Shown here: positions 1 to 5,308 of the stretch, piece after piece
How the letters are laid out: each line of letters starts with the position of its first letter
Position numbering within the stretch: the stretch's first letter is position 1
Assembly (NCBI GenBank): GCA_035316885.1
Contig: DATHII010000217.1
Location: 1 to 7,275, forward strand
DNA: 7,275 bases
From: DASRTE01 sp035316885
GTDB lineage: Bacteria; Actinomycetota; Actinomycetes; Jiangellales; Jiangellaceae
Direction: 5' to 3'
The notes under the pieces: model-generated
What the model was told of the DNA's origin: nothing
Seen by the model: only the letters and a program-made list of their open reading frames with translations
Databases searched by the model: none
Made by a program: the position numbers and the translations under genes

Positions 1-700
1 GGGTTGCACCATGTCGGGCGGCGACGCTCCCCAGCGCGCCCGGAGAGCCCAAGAGGTGGCCCATCGCGATCGGAGCCCAGGGAATGAACCCGATCCCCTC
101 CTCTTCGCAAGCCCTGAGGACATCGTCGGCTGCCTGGTCGCCGAGGTTGAAACGGTTCTGGACTGTGACGACGTCGATCAACTGACGCGCCCGGTCCAAC
201 TCGGCCAGTGATACCTCCGAGACGCCCACGAAGCGGATCTTTCCCTCGTCACGAAGATTACGGATCGCGCCGAACTGATCCTCGAGTGGTATCTCGGGAT
301 CGATCCGGTGCAACTGCCAGAGGTCGATCGTGTCGAGGCGAAGGCGGCGCAGGCTACCCTCACAGTCGGCCCGTAGACGCTCGGGACGCCCGTCGGGGAG
401 GCCGCCGCGGCCGAGTCCACCCTTGGTGGCGATCACCAATTCCTCGGGGTAAGGGTGCAGTGCCTCGGCGATCATCTCCTCGGAGCGACCGTAGGCCTGC
501 GCGGTGTCGATCAGGTCGACACCGAACCGAACTGCCTCGCGGAGAATCTCGCGGGCCGCGCTCGGGTTTCGGGACTCGACTCGGACACCCGGCAGCCGCA
601 TCGCTCCGAACCCGAGCCGATGGACGCTCAGCTCGCCGCCGATCACGAAGGTCCCAGAAGCGCGCGCGGGCGCGGATGCTTCCTCTCTGCCACTGGTCAT
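1..700 (-). CDS. Aldo/keto reductase, C-terminus cut by the window edge
   Basis: Predicted cytosolic NADPH-dependent aldo/keto reductase of the TIM-barrel superfamily; the carbonyl substrate is unknown. 233 codons are visible and the frame is still open at the left edge, so about 50-80 residues are probably missing. The catalytic tetrad is seen: Asp65 in LIDTAQAY, Tyr70, Lys93 in IATKGG and His131 in LWQLHRIDP. Further family motifs are GKIRFVGVSE and the strand GIGFIPWAPIA. The N-terminal FVIGGELSVHRLGFGAMRL resembles the single-domain oxidoreductase subfamily often annotated as 'aldo/keto reductase' or YdbC/IolS-like. The ATG at 700-698 has no Shine-Dalgarno sequence, but a promoter ends 7 bp upstream, so a leaderless message fits. 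It lies 114 bp downstream of a second aldo/keto reductase on the same strand; the intervening promoter suggests separate control. Family is secure, substrate is not. Confidence 0.93.
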   Translation of the reverse strand, partial: MTSGREEASAPARASGTFVIGGELSVHRLGFGAMRLPGVRVESRNPSAAREILREAVRFGVDLIDTAQAYGRSEEMIAEALHPYPEELVIATKGGLGRGGLPDGRPERLRADCEGSLRRLRLDTIDLWQLHRIDPEIPLEDQFGAIRNLRDEGKIRFVGVSEVSLAELDRARQLIDVVTVQNRFNLGDQAADDVLRACEEEGIGFIPWAPIAMGHLLGSPGALGSVAARHGAT

Positions 701-707
701 CGTCGAG

Positions 708-738
708 ACGCTACGACCTCAAGCGCGCTTCAAGTCAA
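708..738 (-). promoter_or_regulatory. MerR/SoxR-type promoter with 19-bp spacer for the aldo/keto reductase at 1-700
   Basis: On the minus strand a -35 TTGACT (738-733) and a -10 TAGCGT (713-708) are separated by 19 bp, two more than optimal. An imperfect dyad at 715-736 (18 of 22 positions symmetric, perfect core AAGCGCGCTT) overlaps the -35 and most of the spacer. MerR-family activators are known to work at overlong 19-20 bp spacers by untwisting a dyad placed just there. The dyad centre lies 7 bp into the spacer, as I recall it for the E. coli soxS promoter, and one half-site CTTGAGG equals a SoxR half-site. The expected transcription start (7 bp past the -10) falls at 701/700, on or next to the ATG. 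No MerR-family regulator is in the window; it may lie to the left. Confidence 0.6.
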
Positions 739-814
739 AGTGATGAGCTGGCTGCGCCGAACTCCGCAACCGACGGACCTGAAGCAGACGTTTGCACGCG
801 CTGGACGACTCTGG

Positions 815-1843
815 TCATTCCGTCGGGAGGATGCGGTCGCGCTGGGCGACGCCGCCATGTCCGTACGGATAGTCGTCGACGATCGGCATGCTGGCTGCGT
901 CGAGCCGCGCACTCTGCTCTTCAGATAGGTGCAGGCCGACGGCCCCGAGGCTGTCGTCCAGCTGGTCGACGGTGCGCGCGCCGAGGATGACCGCGGTGAC
1001 CGCGGACCGATCCAGCAGCCAGGCAATGGCCACCTGCGCCATGGAGACGCCACACTCCTCGGCCACCGACCATACCGCCTCGATGACGCGCCAGGTGCGC
1101 TCGTCCGCGTTGCGCCTGCTGTACGCCTCCATGCCACGGTCGGGGTTCTCACCCAGCCGGGTCGGACCGGTAGGCGGTGTGTCGCGCTCGTACTTGCCGG
1201 TGAGCCAGCCGCCTCCCAACGGTGACCAGGGCAAGATGCCGATGCCCTCGTTGCGGCAGACGTCGCTGAGCTCGAGCTCGACGCTGCGCTGCAGCAGGTT
1301 GTACTGAGGCTGCAGCGTGACGATCGGGGCCAGGCCGAGGTGCCGTGCCAGCAAGGCGGCCTTCTGCAGCTGCCACCCGACGACGTTGCTCACCCCGACG
1401 TAGCGGATCTTCCCCGCCCGCACCGCGTCGTCGAAGAACCGCAGCGTCTCCTCGATCGGCGTGAGCGGATCCCACGCATGCGCCTGGTACAAGTCGATGG
1501 CGTCAACACCCAACCGGCGCAGACTGGCCTCTAGCGCCCGGGTCAAGCTCACCCGGGACAGGCCAGCATCGTTGGGGTCGTCGCTCGTGGCGAAACGGCC
1601 CTTGGTGGCGATCAGCATCCGGTCGCGCATCCCACGCCGGGCGGCAAGCCAGCGTCCGATGATCTCCTCCGACACGCCGCGCGAATAGACATTGGCGGTG
1701 TCGACGAAGCTGCCTCCACGCTCGACGAAGCGGTCCAGCTGCTCGTGCGCGACCTTCTCGTCGCTTTCGGTCCCGAACGTCATCGTGCCGAGACACAGCG
1801 CAGAGACCACCGCGCCGGTGTTGCCCAGCGTGCGGTACTCCAT
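815..1843 (-). CDS. Aldo/keto reductase (complete)
   Basis: Predicted soluble NADP(H)-dependent aldo/keto reductase, 342 residues with the chosen start, normal for the YajO/IolS/PdxI-like (AKR11/12-type) group. Counting from that start, the tetrad is Asp48 (FVDTANVY), Tyr53, Lys81 (IATKGRF) and His122 (YQAHAWDP). Also visible are the entry motif MEYRTLGNTG, IRYVGVSN, LQPQYNLLQR, the strand GIGILPWSPLGGGWLTGKY, and the C-terminal cofactor region AVILGARTVDQLDDSLGAV. The start at 1843 is preferred because GGAGG (1857-1853) sits 9 bp upstream and homologues begin at MEYR; an in-frame ATG at 1870 would add nine residues and has no ribosome site. The gene is divergent from the Ddn-like gene at 2061. 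The other aldo/keto reductase downstream (1-700) is only distantly similar, so this is not a recent duplication. Substrate unknown. Confidence 0.95.
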   Translation of the reverse strand: MEYRTLGNTGAVVSALCLGTMTFGTESDEKVAHEQLDRFVERGGSFVDTANVYSRGVSEEIIGRWLAARRGMRDRMLIATKGRFATSDDPNDAGLSRVSLTRALEASLRRLGVDAIDLYQAHAWDPLTPIEETLRFFDDAVRAGKIRYVGVSNVVGWQLQKAALLARHLGLAPIVTLQPQYNLLQRSVELELSDVCRNEGIGILPWSPLGGGWLTGKYERDTPPTGPTRLGENPDRGMEAYSRRNADERTWRVIEAVWSVAEECGVSMAQVAIAWLLDRSAVTAVILGARTVDQLDDSLGAVGLHLSEEQSARLDAASMPIVDDYPYGHGGVAQRDRILPTE

Positions 1844-2060
1844 GGCGGCAGTCCTCCGTCGAGTGGTCATTCTGGACGATGCTGCCCGACTCCGTCGCCA
1901 GAGTCACTCCGCCCCGCGCGTGCTGTGTGCAAGTCGTCTGGGCTGCAGGTGTGTCCTGCTCACACAATGGGTCGCTCATGGCTCGCCTCAGAGTCGATCG
2001 TGGACTCGGTGTTCGGCTGACTCGTAGGCTCAGCGCTGGGGAACCAGGAGGGACCATGGG
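1844..2060. promoter_or_regulatory. Divergent intergenic control region between the aldo/keto reductase and the Ddn-like gene
   Basis: This 217-bp stretch must hold the start signals of both flanking genes. For the rightward gene the best promoter is TGGACT (2001-2006), an 18-bp spacer and TAGGCT (2025-2030), giving a leader of about 24 bases that includes AGGAGG at 2046-2051. For the leftward gene I see a good ribosome site but no convincing -10. Two short dyads could be operators: GACTC/GAGTC at 1888-1905 (8-base loop) and GTGTG/CACAC at 1949-1965 (7-base loop). Both are short enough to arise by chance. Confidence 0.4.
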
Positions 2061-2534
2061 GTGTCCGACGACCGCGAGCGAGCTCCGCGCCTTCCGCCTC
2101 GCTGGTTCGTCCGCTTCGTCTGGTCGGCGCACCGCGCGGTATGCCGCGTTAGCGGTGGCCGGGTGGGGCTCTGGCGTCCGAAGCGCGGCCGATGGGGCAC
2201 TGCGCGTCTGACGACAACCGGGCGCCACAGCGGCCAGCAGCGCGCCGTGATCGTCGGCTACGTCGAGGATGGTCCGAACTTGGTCACCCTGGCGATGAAC
2301 GGCTGGGCCGATGGGGAGCCCGCCTGGTGGCTCAACCTCCAGGCGCATCCCGACGCGACGGTCGATCTGGTCACGGGGTCCCGGGCGGTGAGTGCACGCG
2401 CTGCCGCCGGAGAGGAACGGTCGCACCTGTGGGCCAGGTGGCGCGACATTGACAGGCAGCTGGACGCCTATGCGGCGCTGCGGTCGTCCGAGACTGCGGT
2501 CGTGGTCCTGGAACCACGACCCGTGCCCTCCTGA
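2061..2534 (+). CDS. Nitroreductase-family deazaflavin (F420)-dependent oxidoreductase, Ddn-like
   Basis: 157 residues, the usual length for the Ddn/Rv3547-type split beta-barrel proteins that bind reduced coenzyme F420 and reduce quinones or nitro compounds at or near the membrane. Family motifs in order: a basic, aromatic N-terminus (WFVRFVWSAHRAV, about 15-27), LTTTGRHSGQQR (50-61), a VTLAMNGW strand (75-82) corresponding to the usual 'va s.gG' segment, and WWLNLQAHPDATVDL (89-103), the hallmark of the family. The start is GTG at 2061, with AGGAGG at 2046-2051 spaced 9 bp; the nearby ATG at 2056 is in another frame. The gene stands alone on its strand with 345 bp before the next gene, and is divergent from an aldo/keto reductase. 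Physiological substrate unknown; a quinone is the default guess from the family. Confidence 0.92.
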   Translation: MSDDRERAPRLPPRWFVRFVWSAHRAVCRVSGGRVGLWRPKRGRWGTARLTTTGRHSGQQRAVIVGYVEDGPNLVTLAMNGWADGEPAWWLNLQAHPDATVDLVTGSRAVSARAAAGEERSHLWARWRDIDRQLDAYAALRSSETAVVVLEPRPVPS

Positions 2535-2604
2535 TCACGGAGGTGCCCCGAGGTCCCCGGCCCGCATGCCGTGTGGCGGGGTCTGTTGCCGTAAGGAAAC
2601 CCGC

Positions 2605-2700
2605 ATGCGCAGACGCGACGCGGCTCGTCCACGGGGAAACAGGTTCTGCATGAGGCATGGGGGTCGCAAGCCCGGCTGCGGCATGGTCTGGGGAGCGTAG
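2605..2700 (+). CDS. Possible small basic protein (31 residues), unrecognised
   Basis: An ATG at 2605 with a fair ribosome site AAGGA (2593-2597, 7 bp spacing) opens 31 codons ending in TAG. The product is strongly basic at its start (MRRRDAARPRGNR), has Cys15 and Cys25 and two short Gly-rich segments (HGGRKPGCG). I recognise no family. The frame is open further upstream into the Ddn-like gene, which weakens the case, and short open frames are common in high-GC DNA. It could equally be noise or a leader region of the next gene. Confidence 0.2.
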   Translation: MRRRDAARPRGNRFCMRHGGRKPGCGMVWGA

Positions 2701-2705
2701 CCGCC

Positions 2706-2739
2706 GTCCACGCGGCTGATGAGGACGCTCCCTGTGGAC
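2706..2739. repeat. Inverted repeat GTCCAC...GTGGAC
   Basis: Arms at 2706-2711 and 2734-2739 are perfect 6-bp complements around a 22-base loop; the loop contains a smaller GGA-CGC-TCC hairpin at 2722-2730. There is no U-tract after it. It could be a weak processing or regulatory structure, or chance. Confidence 0.25.
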
Positions 2740-2879
2740 AGTCATCCTGCCGGTCGGGCTGTCAGGATCGAGACGTGACGCAGCGTGGGCACTCTAAAGG
2801 GCCTTGCAGCTCACGCACTGAGCTTCGTGGGGCGTGCATCGATGTGCACCCTTCAGACTGTCCTTGTGGGGGTGACCCG

Positions 2880-3557
2880 ATGACGGCTGACCGCCCGCAC
2901 GGGCCGCTGCCAGTGCTGCTGGTTTCCTTGACGGTGGTGACTGGCCTCGTGGATGCGTTCAGCTACCTGATGCTGGGACATGTGTTCGTGGCGAACATGA
3001 CCGGCAACGTGGTCTTCTTCGGTTTCGCGCTGGCCGGTGTGGGCGAGATCTCGATTGTGGCGAGCCTGCTGGCGGTGTTGGCCTTCGCCCTCGGCGCGGC
3101 GGTGGGCGGGCGGTGGGCCGCAGGGCGAGCGGTGCACCGCGGGCACCTGCTGGCGGCCGCCACGTCGGTGCAGGCCGGCGTCGTTCTGGTCGCGTCCGTC
3201 ATCGCCAGCACCGCCGGTGTCCAAGACTCGGCGGTGCGGCTGACGCTGATCGGGTTGCTCGCACTGGCCATGGGCGGCCAAAACGCCGTTGTACGCCGCC
3301 TGGCCGTACCCGACCTGACCACCACGGTGCTCACCCTGACCGTCACCGGCCTGGTCGCCGACACCACACCCCCCTCGGTGCGCGCCCGGCGACTGATCTC
3401 GGTCCTGGCGATGCTCGCCGGTGCGCTCACCGGGGGTGTCCTGTTGCGCTGGGTCGCCCTCGCCGCGCCGCTGTGGCTGGCGACCGTACTGCTGGTCGCA
3501 TGTGCTGCGGGCGCCTACGCAGCGACCCGCCGCCCACGATCGCAAGCCTGGCGGTAG
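2880..3557 (+). CDS. YoaK/DUF1275 family integral membrane protein
   Basis: 225 residues, very hydrophobic, with about six membrane segments, matching the YoaK (DUF1275) family of small inner-membrane proteins whose function is not established. The family signature is clear: GLVDAFSYLMLGHVFVANMTGN (22-43), a first-repeat core of small residues around 58-77, MGGQNAVVRRL (131-141) and the following TTTVLTLTVTGLVAD (147-161). The ATG at 2880 is preferred over an in-frame GTG at 2775: it follows a GGGGGTG stretch, gives the normal family length, and the 35 residues otherwise added are hydrophilic, Cys-rich and unlike the family. The C-terminus ends in a basic tail (RRPRSQAWR), consistent with a cytosolic end. 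It follows the Ddn-like gene on the same strand but the long gap argues against a tight operon. Confidence 0.93.
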   Translation: MTADRPHGPLPVLLVSLTVVTGLVDAFSYLMLGHVFVANMTGNVVFFGFALAGVGEISIVASLLAVLAFALGAAVGGRWAAGRAVHRGHLLAAATSVQAGVVLVASVIASTAGVQDSAVRLTLIGLLALAMGGQNAVVRRLAVPDLTTTVLTLTVTGLVADTTPPSVRARRLISVLAMLAGALTGGVLLRWVALAAPLWLATVLLVACAAGAYAATRRPRSQAWR

Positions 3558-3641
3558 CCCGACGACCATCATCACGGAGCAGCAACTGACGCAAGAGTCC
3601 GTGAAGATCGGATGTGGCGGCGACCAAACGCCGCTGCGCGA

Positions 3642-3655
3642 GAGTGTCGACACTC
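3642..3655. repeat. Perfect 14-bp palindrome GAGTGTCGACACTC
   Basis: All 14 bases are self-complementary, centred on a GTCGAC site. As DNA it has the size and symmetry of an operator for a dimeric regulator; as RNA it would form only a 5-bp stem with a UCGA loop and no U-tract, so a terminator is less likely. It lies 85 bp after the DUF1275 stop and 186 bp before the DUF1905 start. Confidence 0.35.
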
Positions 3656-3828
3656 CGCCACCCCGTCGACAGGAACCCGGGCATCTTTGTCGTGGACTGC
3701 CAACAAGCGATTCCGGCAGGTCCTCCCGTGCACGGATCGCGGCTACGAGCCATGAGCGGATGGCGAACACGGCCCGCGAGTGCCGGTCAACTGCGCGTGA
3801 GCGCGTCTGCTGGAAATGGTCGGGCTCC

Positions 3829-3834
3829 TATCCT
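3829..3834 (+). promoter_or_regulatory. -10 element TATCCT of a leaderless DUF1905 transcript
   Basis: TATCCT fits the actinobacterial TANNNT consensus and ends 6 bp before the ATG at 3841, which would put the transcription start exactly on the A of the start codon. No Shine-Dalgarno sequence precedes the ATG, in agreement. No good -35 is seen at 17-18 bp. Confidence 0.5.
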
Positions 3835-3840
3835 GATCGA

Positions 3841-4128
3841 ATGAACCTGGAGTTCAGCGGCGAGATGTGGCTCTGGAAAGGCCCGGCGCCGTGGCACTTC
3901 ATCACCGTTCCGGAAGAGGAGTGCGGTGAGCTGGAAGCGACGTCCGCTTTCGTGACCTACGGCTGGGGCATGATTCCGGTCACGGCGAAGATCGGGGGAA
4001 CCGGGTGGAAGACGTCGCTGTTCCCGAAAGATGGGCGGTACATCGTGCCAGTGAAGGCATGGGTGCGGAAGGCCGAAGGGCTTGAGATAGGCGACATGGT
4101 GACGGTCCGCCTGGCCATCGATGTCTGA
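3841..4128 (+). CDS. DUF1905 domain protein
   Basis: A 95-residue protein that consists of one DUF1905 domain, a small beta-barrel of unknown function common in actinobacteria, either alone or fused to a YdeI/OmpD-associated helix. Visible family features: FSGEMWLWKGPAPWHFITVPEE (5-26), the short GWGMIPVTAKIGGTGWKTSLFP stretch (41-62), GRYIVPVKAWVRKAEGL (65-81) and the closing EIGDMVTVRLAIDV (82-95). The frame stays open for 420 bp upstream, but homology begins at MNLEFSG, and a -10 element 6 bp before this ATG supports a leaderless start here. No partner gene is adjacent; 339 bp follow before the next start. The biochemical role is unknown. Confidence 0.9.
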   Translation: MNLEFSGEMWLWKGPAPWHFITVPEEECGELEATSAFVTYGWGMIPVTAKIGGTGWKTSLFPKDGRYIVPVKAWVRKAEGLEIGDMVTVRLAIDV

Positions 4129-4187
4129 CCAGCCGGCGAACCAACGAGTTCGCTGTGCGCGGCTACCCGGATGTTCCTTGGTCCTAC

Positions 4188-4439
4188 CTAGGCGGCTGGA
4201 TGCTGGTGAGTCGTCCGCCGCGGCTCGTACCAGCTGTCGCCCACTGGCTGTCCAGCCATGTTCCAACTCCAGTAAGTGGTCGGGGTAATGCGCAGGTAGA
4301 ACCCCGGCTGGCCGCTACCAGCAATCGGCACTGACCACGCACACCATGCCGCCGGCGGCGGGACAGGCGGTGATGCGGTTACATACACGCGTAGGCACCA
4401 GCCTCGCCACGTATCTCTGGTAACGCTTGCTCGGAACAC
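4188..4439 (-). CDS. Doubtful Trp-rich hypothetical protein
   Basis: An 83-codon frame from a GTG at 4439 to TAG. The product has seven tryptophans, a run of prolines after VYVTAS, then a segment CAWSVPIAGSGQPGFYLRIT (33-52) and TTYWSWNMAGQPVGDSWYEP (54-73) that reads like a beta-rich, perhaps secreted, protein. I recognise no family. There is no ribosome site at the GTG and a stop lies six codons upstream, so if real it may be the tail of a lost longer gene. It could be chance. Confidence 0.2.
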   Translation of the reverse strand: MFRASVTRDTWRGWCLRVYVTASPPVPPPAAWCAWSVPIAGSGQPGFYLRITPTTYWSWNMAGQPVGDSWYEPRRTTHQHPAA

Positions 4440-4455
4440 AAGGGCTGCGCGCTCC

Positions 4456-4461
4456 TACGCT
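4456..4461 (+). promoter_or_regulatory. -10 element TACGCT placed for a leaderless corA start
   Basis: TACGCT fits TANNNT and ends 6 bp before the ATG at 4468, predicting transcription to begin on the start codon. The six bases between (GCCTCC) contain no Shine-Dalgarno sequence. A -35 at normal spacing is not evident; TTGCTC at 4427-4432 is too far (23-bp spacer). Confidence 0.45.
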
Positions 4462-4467
4462 GCCTCC

Positions 4468-4840
4468 ATGGCCTCTACTCGCCTCTACCGTGACGGGACG
4501 CTGCTGCTCGAGGACTTCCTGGTCGATGACGTTTCGGAGCACCTCAGCGAGCCCGGTGTCACCATCTGGGTGGATCTGGAAGCGTCCGACCAAGGGACGC
4601 TCGATCAGGTGGCGCTCGAGCTTGGGATCCACGAGATCGCCATCGAGAACGCGACGGCTGGGGGGCAGCGCCCCAAGATCGACCGATATCCCGATCACGC
4701 CTTCCTCGCGGCCTACGCTCTGCGGCTCGACCAGGACTCGGGGCGGCTGGATACCTCGGCGCTGACGGCGTTCGTCACGTCGCAGACAGTCGTGACCGTC
4801 CGCCAAGACGACCTCATCGACGTCGAGCGAGCAGCCGATG
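4468..4840 (+). pseudogene. corA: CorA-family Mg2+/Co2+ transporter, N-terminal remnant
   Basis: The first 120 or so residues match the cytosolic N-terminal domain of CorA-type divalent cation channels: VTIWVDLEASDQGTLDQVAL (31-50), LGIHEIAIENA (52-62), GQRPKIDRYPDHAFLAAYAL (66-85) and TAFVTSQTVVTVRQDDLIDVE (100-120). CorA proteins are about 310-370 residues; here similarity stops near 4827-4842. The long coiled helix and the two C-terminal membrane helices with the GMN selectivity motif are absent. The frame stays open to 5418 but past 4840 it is low-complexity Arg/Pro-rich sequence and runs into another gene, so it is not coding there. Without its membrane part it cannot be a transporter. 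The promoter looks preserved, so a truncated soluble protein might still be made. Confidence 0.8.
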
Positions 4841-4897
4841 ACGAAGCACCTCGTCGTCGAGGTGACGCCCAGTCGCGGGAAGGGACCCGTCGACTGA
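4838..4897 (+). other. Orphan reading-frame tail after the corA break
   Basis: In the +1 frame relative to corA, an ATG at 4838 starts 19 codons (MTKHLVVEVTPSRGKGPVD) ending in TGA at 4895-4897, with a terminator-like hairpin 14 bp further on. A stop followed by a hairpin, right after corA homology ends, suggests this is the 3' end of a different gene brought against the corA fragment, or the frameshifted end of the same transcript. I recognise no family in so few residues. Confidence 0.3.
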
Positions 4898-4911
4898 CGC
4901 CCTCGCCGCGC

Positions 4912-4933
4912 GACGCCGATCCGGTGCGGCGTC
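4912..4933 (+). terminator. Terminator-like hairpin
   Basis: GACGCCG (4912-4918) pairs perfectly with CGGCGTC (4927-4933) around an 8-base loop, followed by TCGGACTTTG. A second hairpin, CTCGG/CCGAG at 4933-4949, follows directly and shares one base with the first. The T-run is short, as in many actinobacterial terminators. It lies 14 bp past the stop at 4897. Confidence 0.45.
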
Positions 4934-5258
4934 TCGGACTTTGCCCGAGTTCCCTGCCCGCGCCCAGCCCACGGACTCCTGAACCTCAGGCGCGGGGCGT
5001 CAACGCGATCCGGCAACCGCAAGACGACTCGCCGCGCAGGTCGCTCGGGGGTTTCCACGCCGGTCCTTTTCACCCCTGCCATGAGCGTCCCTGCGCCCCG
5101 CGCCTTCACACTTCAACCTTTGGCGAGATCAGCTGGTTTTCTGCCGCACGGTCAGGTCTAGACGTTGTAGCCAGCTACCCACGCCACTCTCGTGGCATCA
5201 AGACTCCGCAGCAAGGAGTTGACGCACGGCGGACCCAAGCCGCTTCGCCGGGCGGCGC

Positions 5259-5264
5259 TATCCT
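5259..5264 (+). promoter_or_regulatory. Probable -10 element TATCCT of the dehydrogenase gene
   Basis: TATCCT fits TANNNT and would start a transcript near 5271, giving a leader of about 38 bases that contains the ribosome site at 5297-5304. No good -35 is found at 17-18 bp; TTGACG at 5219-5224 is 34 bp away and cannot pair with it. Confidence 0.35.
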
Positions 5265-5308
5265 GGTCGCGACCCGCGGCCAAGCAGACACCCGTCGAGG
5301 GGAGTCCG

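Larger units (their letters stand above)
2535..2879. other. 345-bp intergenic region before the DUF1275 gene
   Basis: No gene of known family was found here. The stretch holds a possible 31-codon ORF (2605-2700), the direct repeat CCCGCATGC at 2561-2569 and 2600-2608, an inverted repeat GTCCAC/GTGGAC at 2706-2739, and overlapping short dyads (ATCCTG/CAGGAT at 2744-2768, GACAG/CTGTC near 2737-2763). None has a T-run, so none is a classic intrinsic terminator. Promoter signals for the DUF1275 gene could not be fixed with confidence. Confidence 0.4.
3558..3840. other. 283-bp intergenic region with no recognised gene
   Basis: Several frames are open through here on both strands, but none gives a recognisable protein and none has a good ribosome site. 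The notable content is the perfect palindrome at 3642-3655 and the -10 element of the DUF1905 gene at 3829-3834. No terminator with a T-run follows the DUF1275 gene. Confidence 0.45.
4129..4467. other. 339-bp intergenic region between the DUF1905 gene and the corA remnant
   Basis: Only one open frame looks possibly coding, on the minus strand at 4188-4439 (described separately). The stretch is somewhat less GC-rich than its flanks, has no T-run terminator, and at its right end carries the -10 of the corA remnant (4456-4461). No repeats or RNA genes were recognised. Confidence 0.4.
4843..5308. other. 466-bp stretch without a recognised gene, between the corA remnant and the dehydrogenase
   Basis: Besides the short orphan tail and hairpin at its left end, this interval shows no protein family in any frame that I can recognise. 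The long open frames crossing it are Arg/Pro/Ser-rich and look like high-GC shadow translation. A small perfect dyad CCTGA/TCAGG sits at about 4978-4990. The right end holds the probable promoter and ribosome site of the dehydrogenase. Confidence 0.4.

Noticed and set aside
208..990. 260-codon plus-strand open frame across the two aldo/keto reductases
   Set aside because: Arg-rich, no motifs, antisense to conserved reductase sequence and to the promoter between them.
1949..1966. CRP/cAMP-like site TGTG...CACA in the divergent region
   Set aside because: The half-sites are 7 bases apart instead of the required 8, so the geometry is wrong; kept only as a short dyad.
2561..2608. Direct repeat CCCGCATGC (two copies 39 bp apart)
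   Set aside because: Nine GC-rich bases repeated once with no further extension; too short to call an attachment site or iteron.
2716..2723. CTGATGAG inside a hairpin loop, recalling a hammerhead ribozyme core
   Set aside because: The required stem II followed by GAA and the cleavage-site arrangement are absent; only the eight-base string matches.
2775..2879. Upstream GTG start extending the DUF1275 protein by 35 residues
   Set aside because: The extra residues are hydrophilic and Cys-rich, not like the family, and the internal ATG at 2880 has a better ribosome site and gives the normal length.
2853..3770. 305-codon minus-strand open frame opposite the DUF1275 gene
   Set aside because: Gln/Arg/His-rich low-complexity translation antisense to an unmistakable membrane protein gene; a shadow.
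4315..5109. 264-codon minus-strand open frame opposite the corA remnant
   Set aside because: Opposite a clear CorA domain, Arg-rich, no recognised motif and no ribosome site; a shadow.
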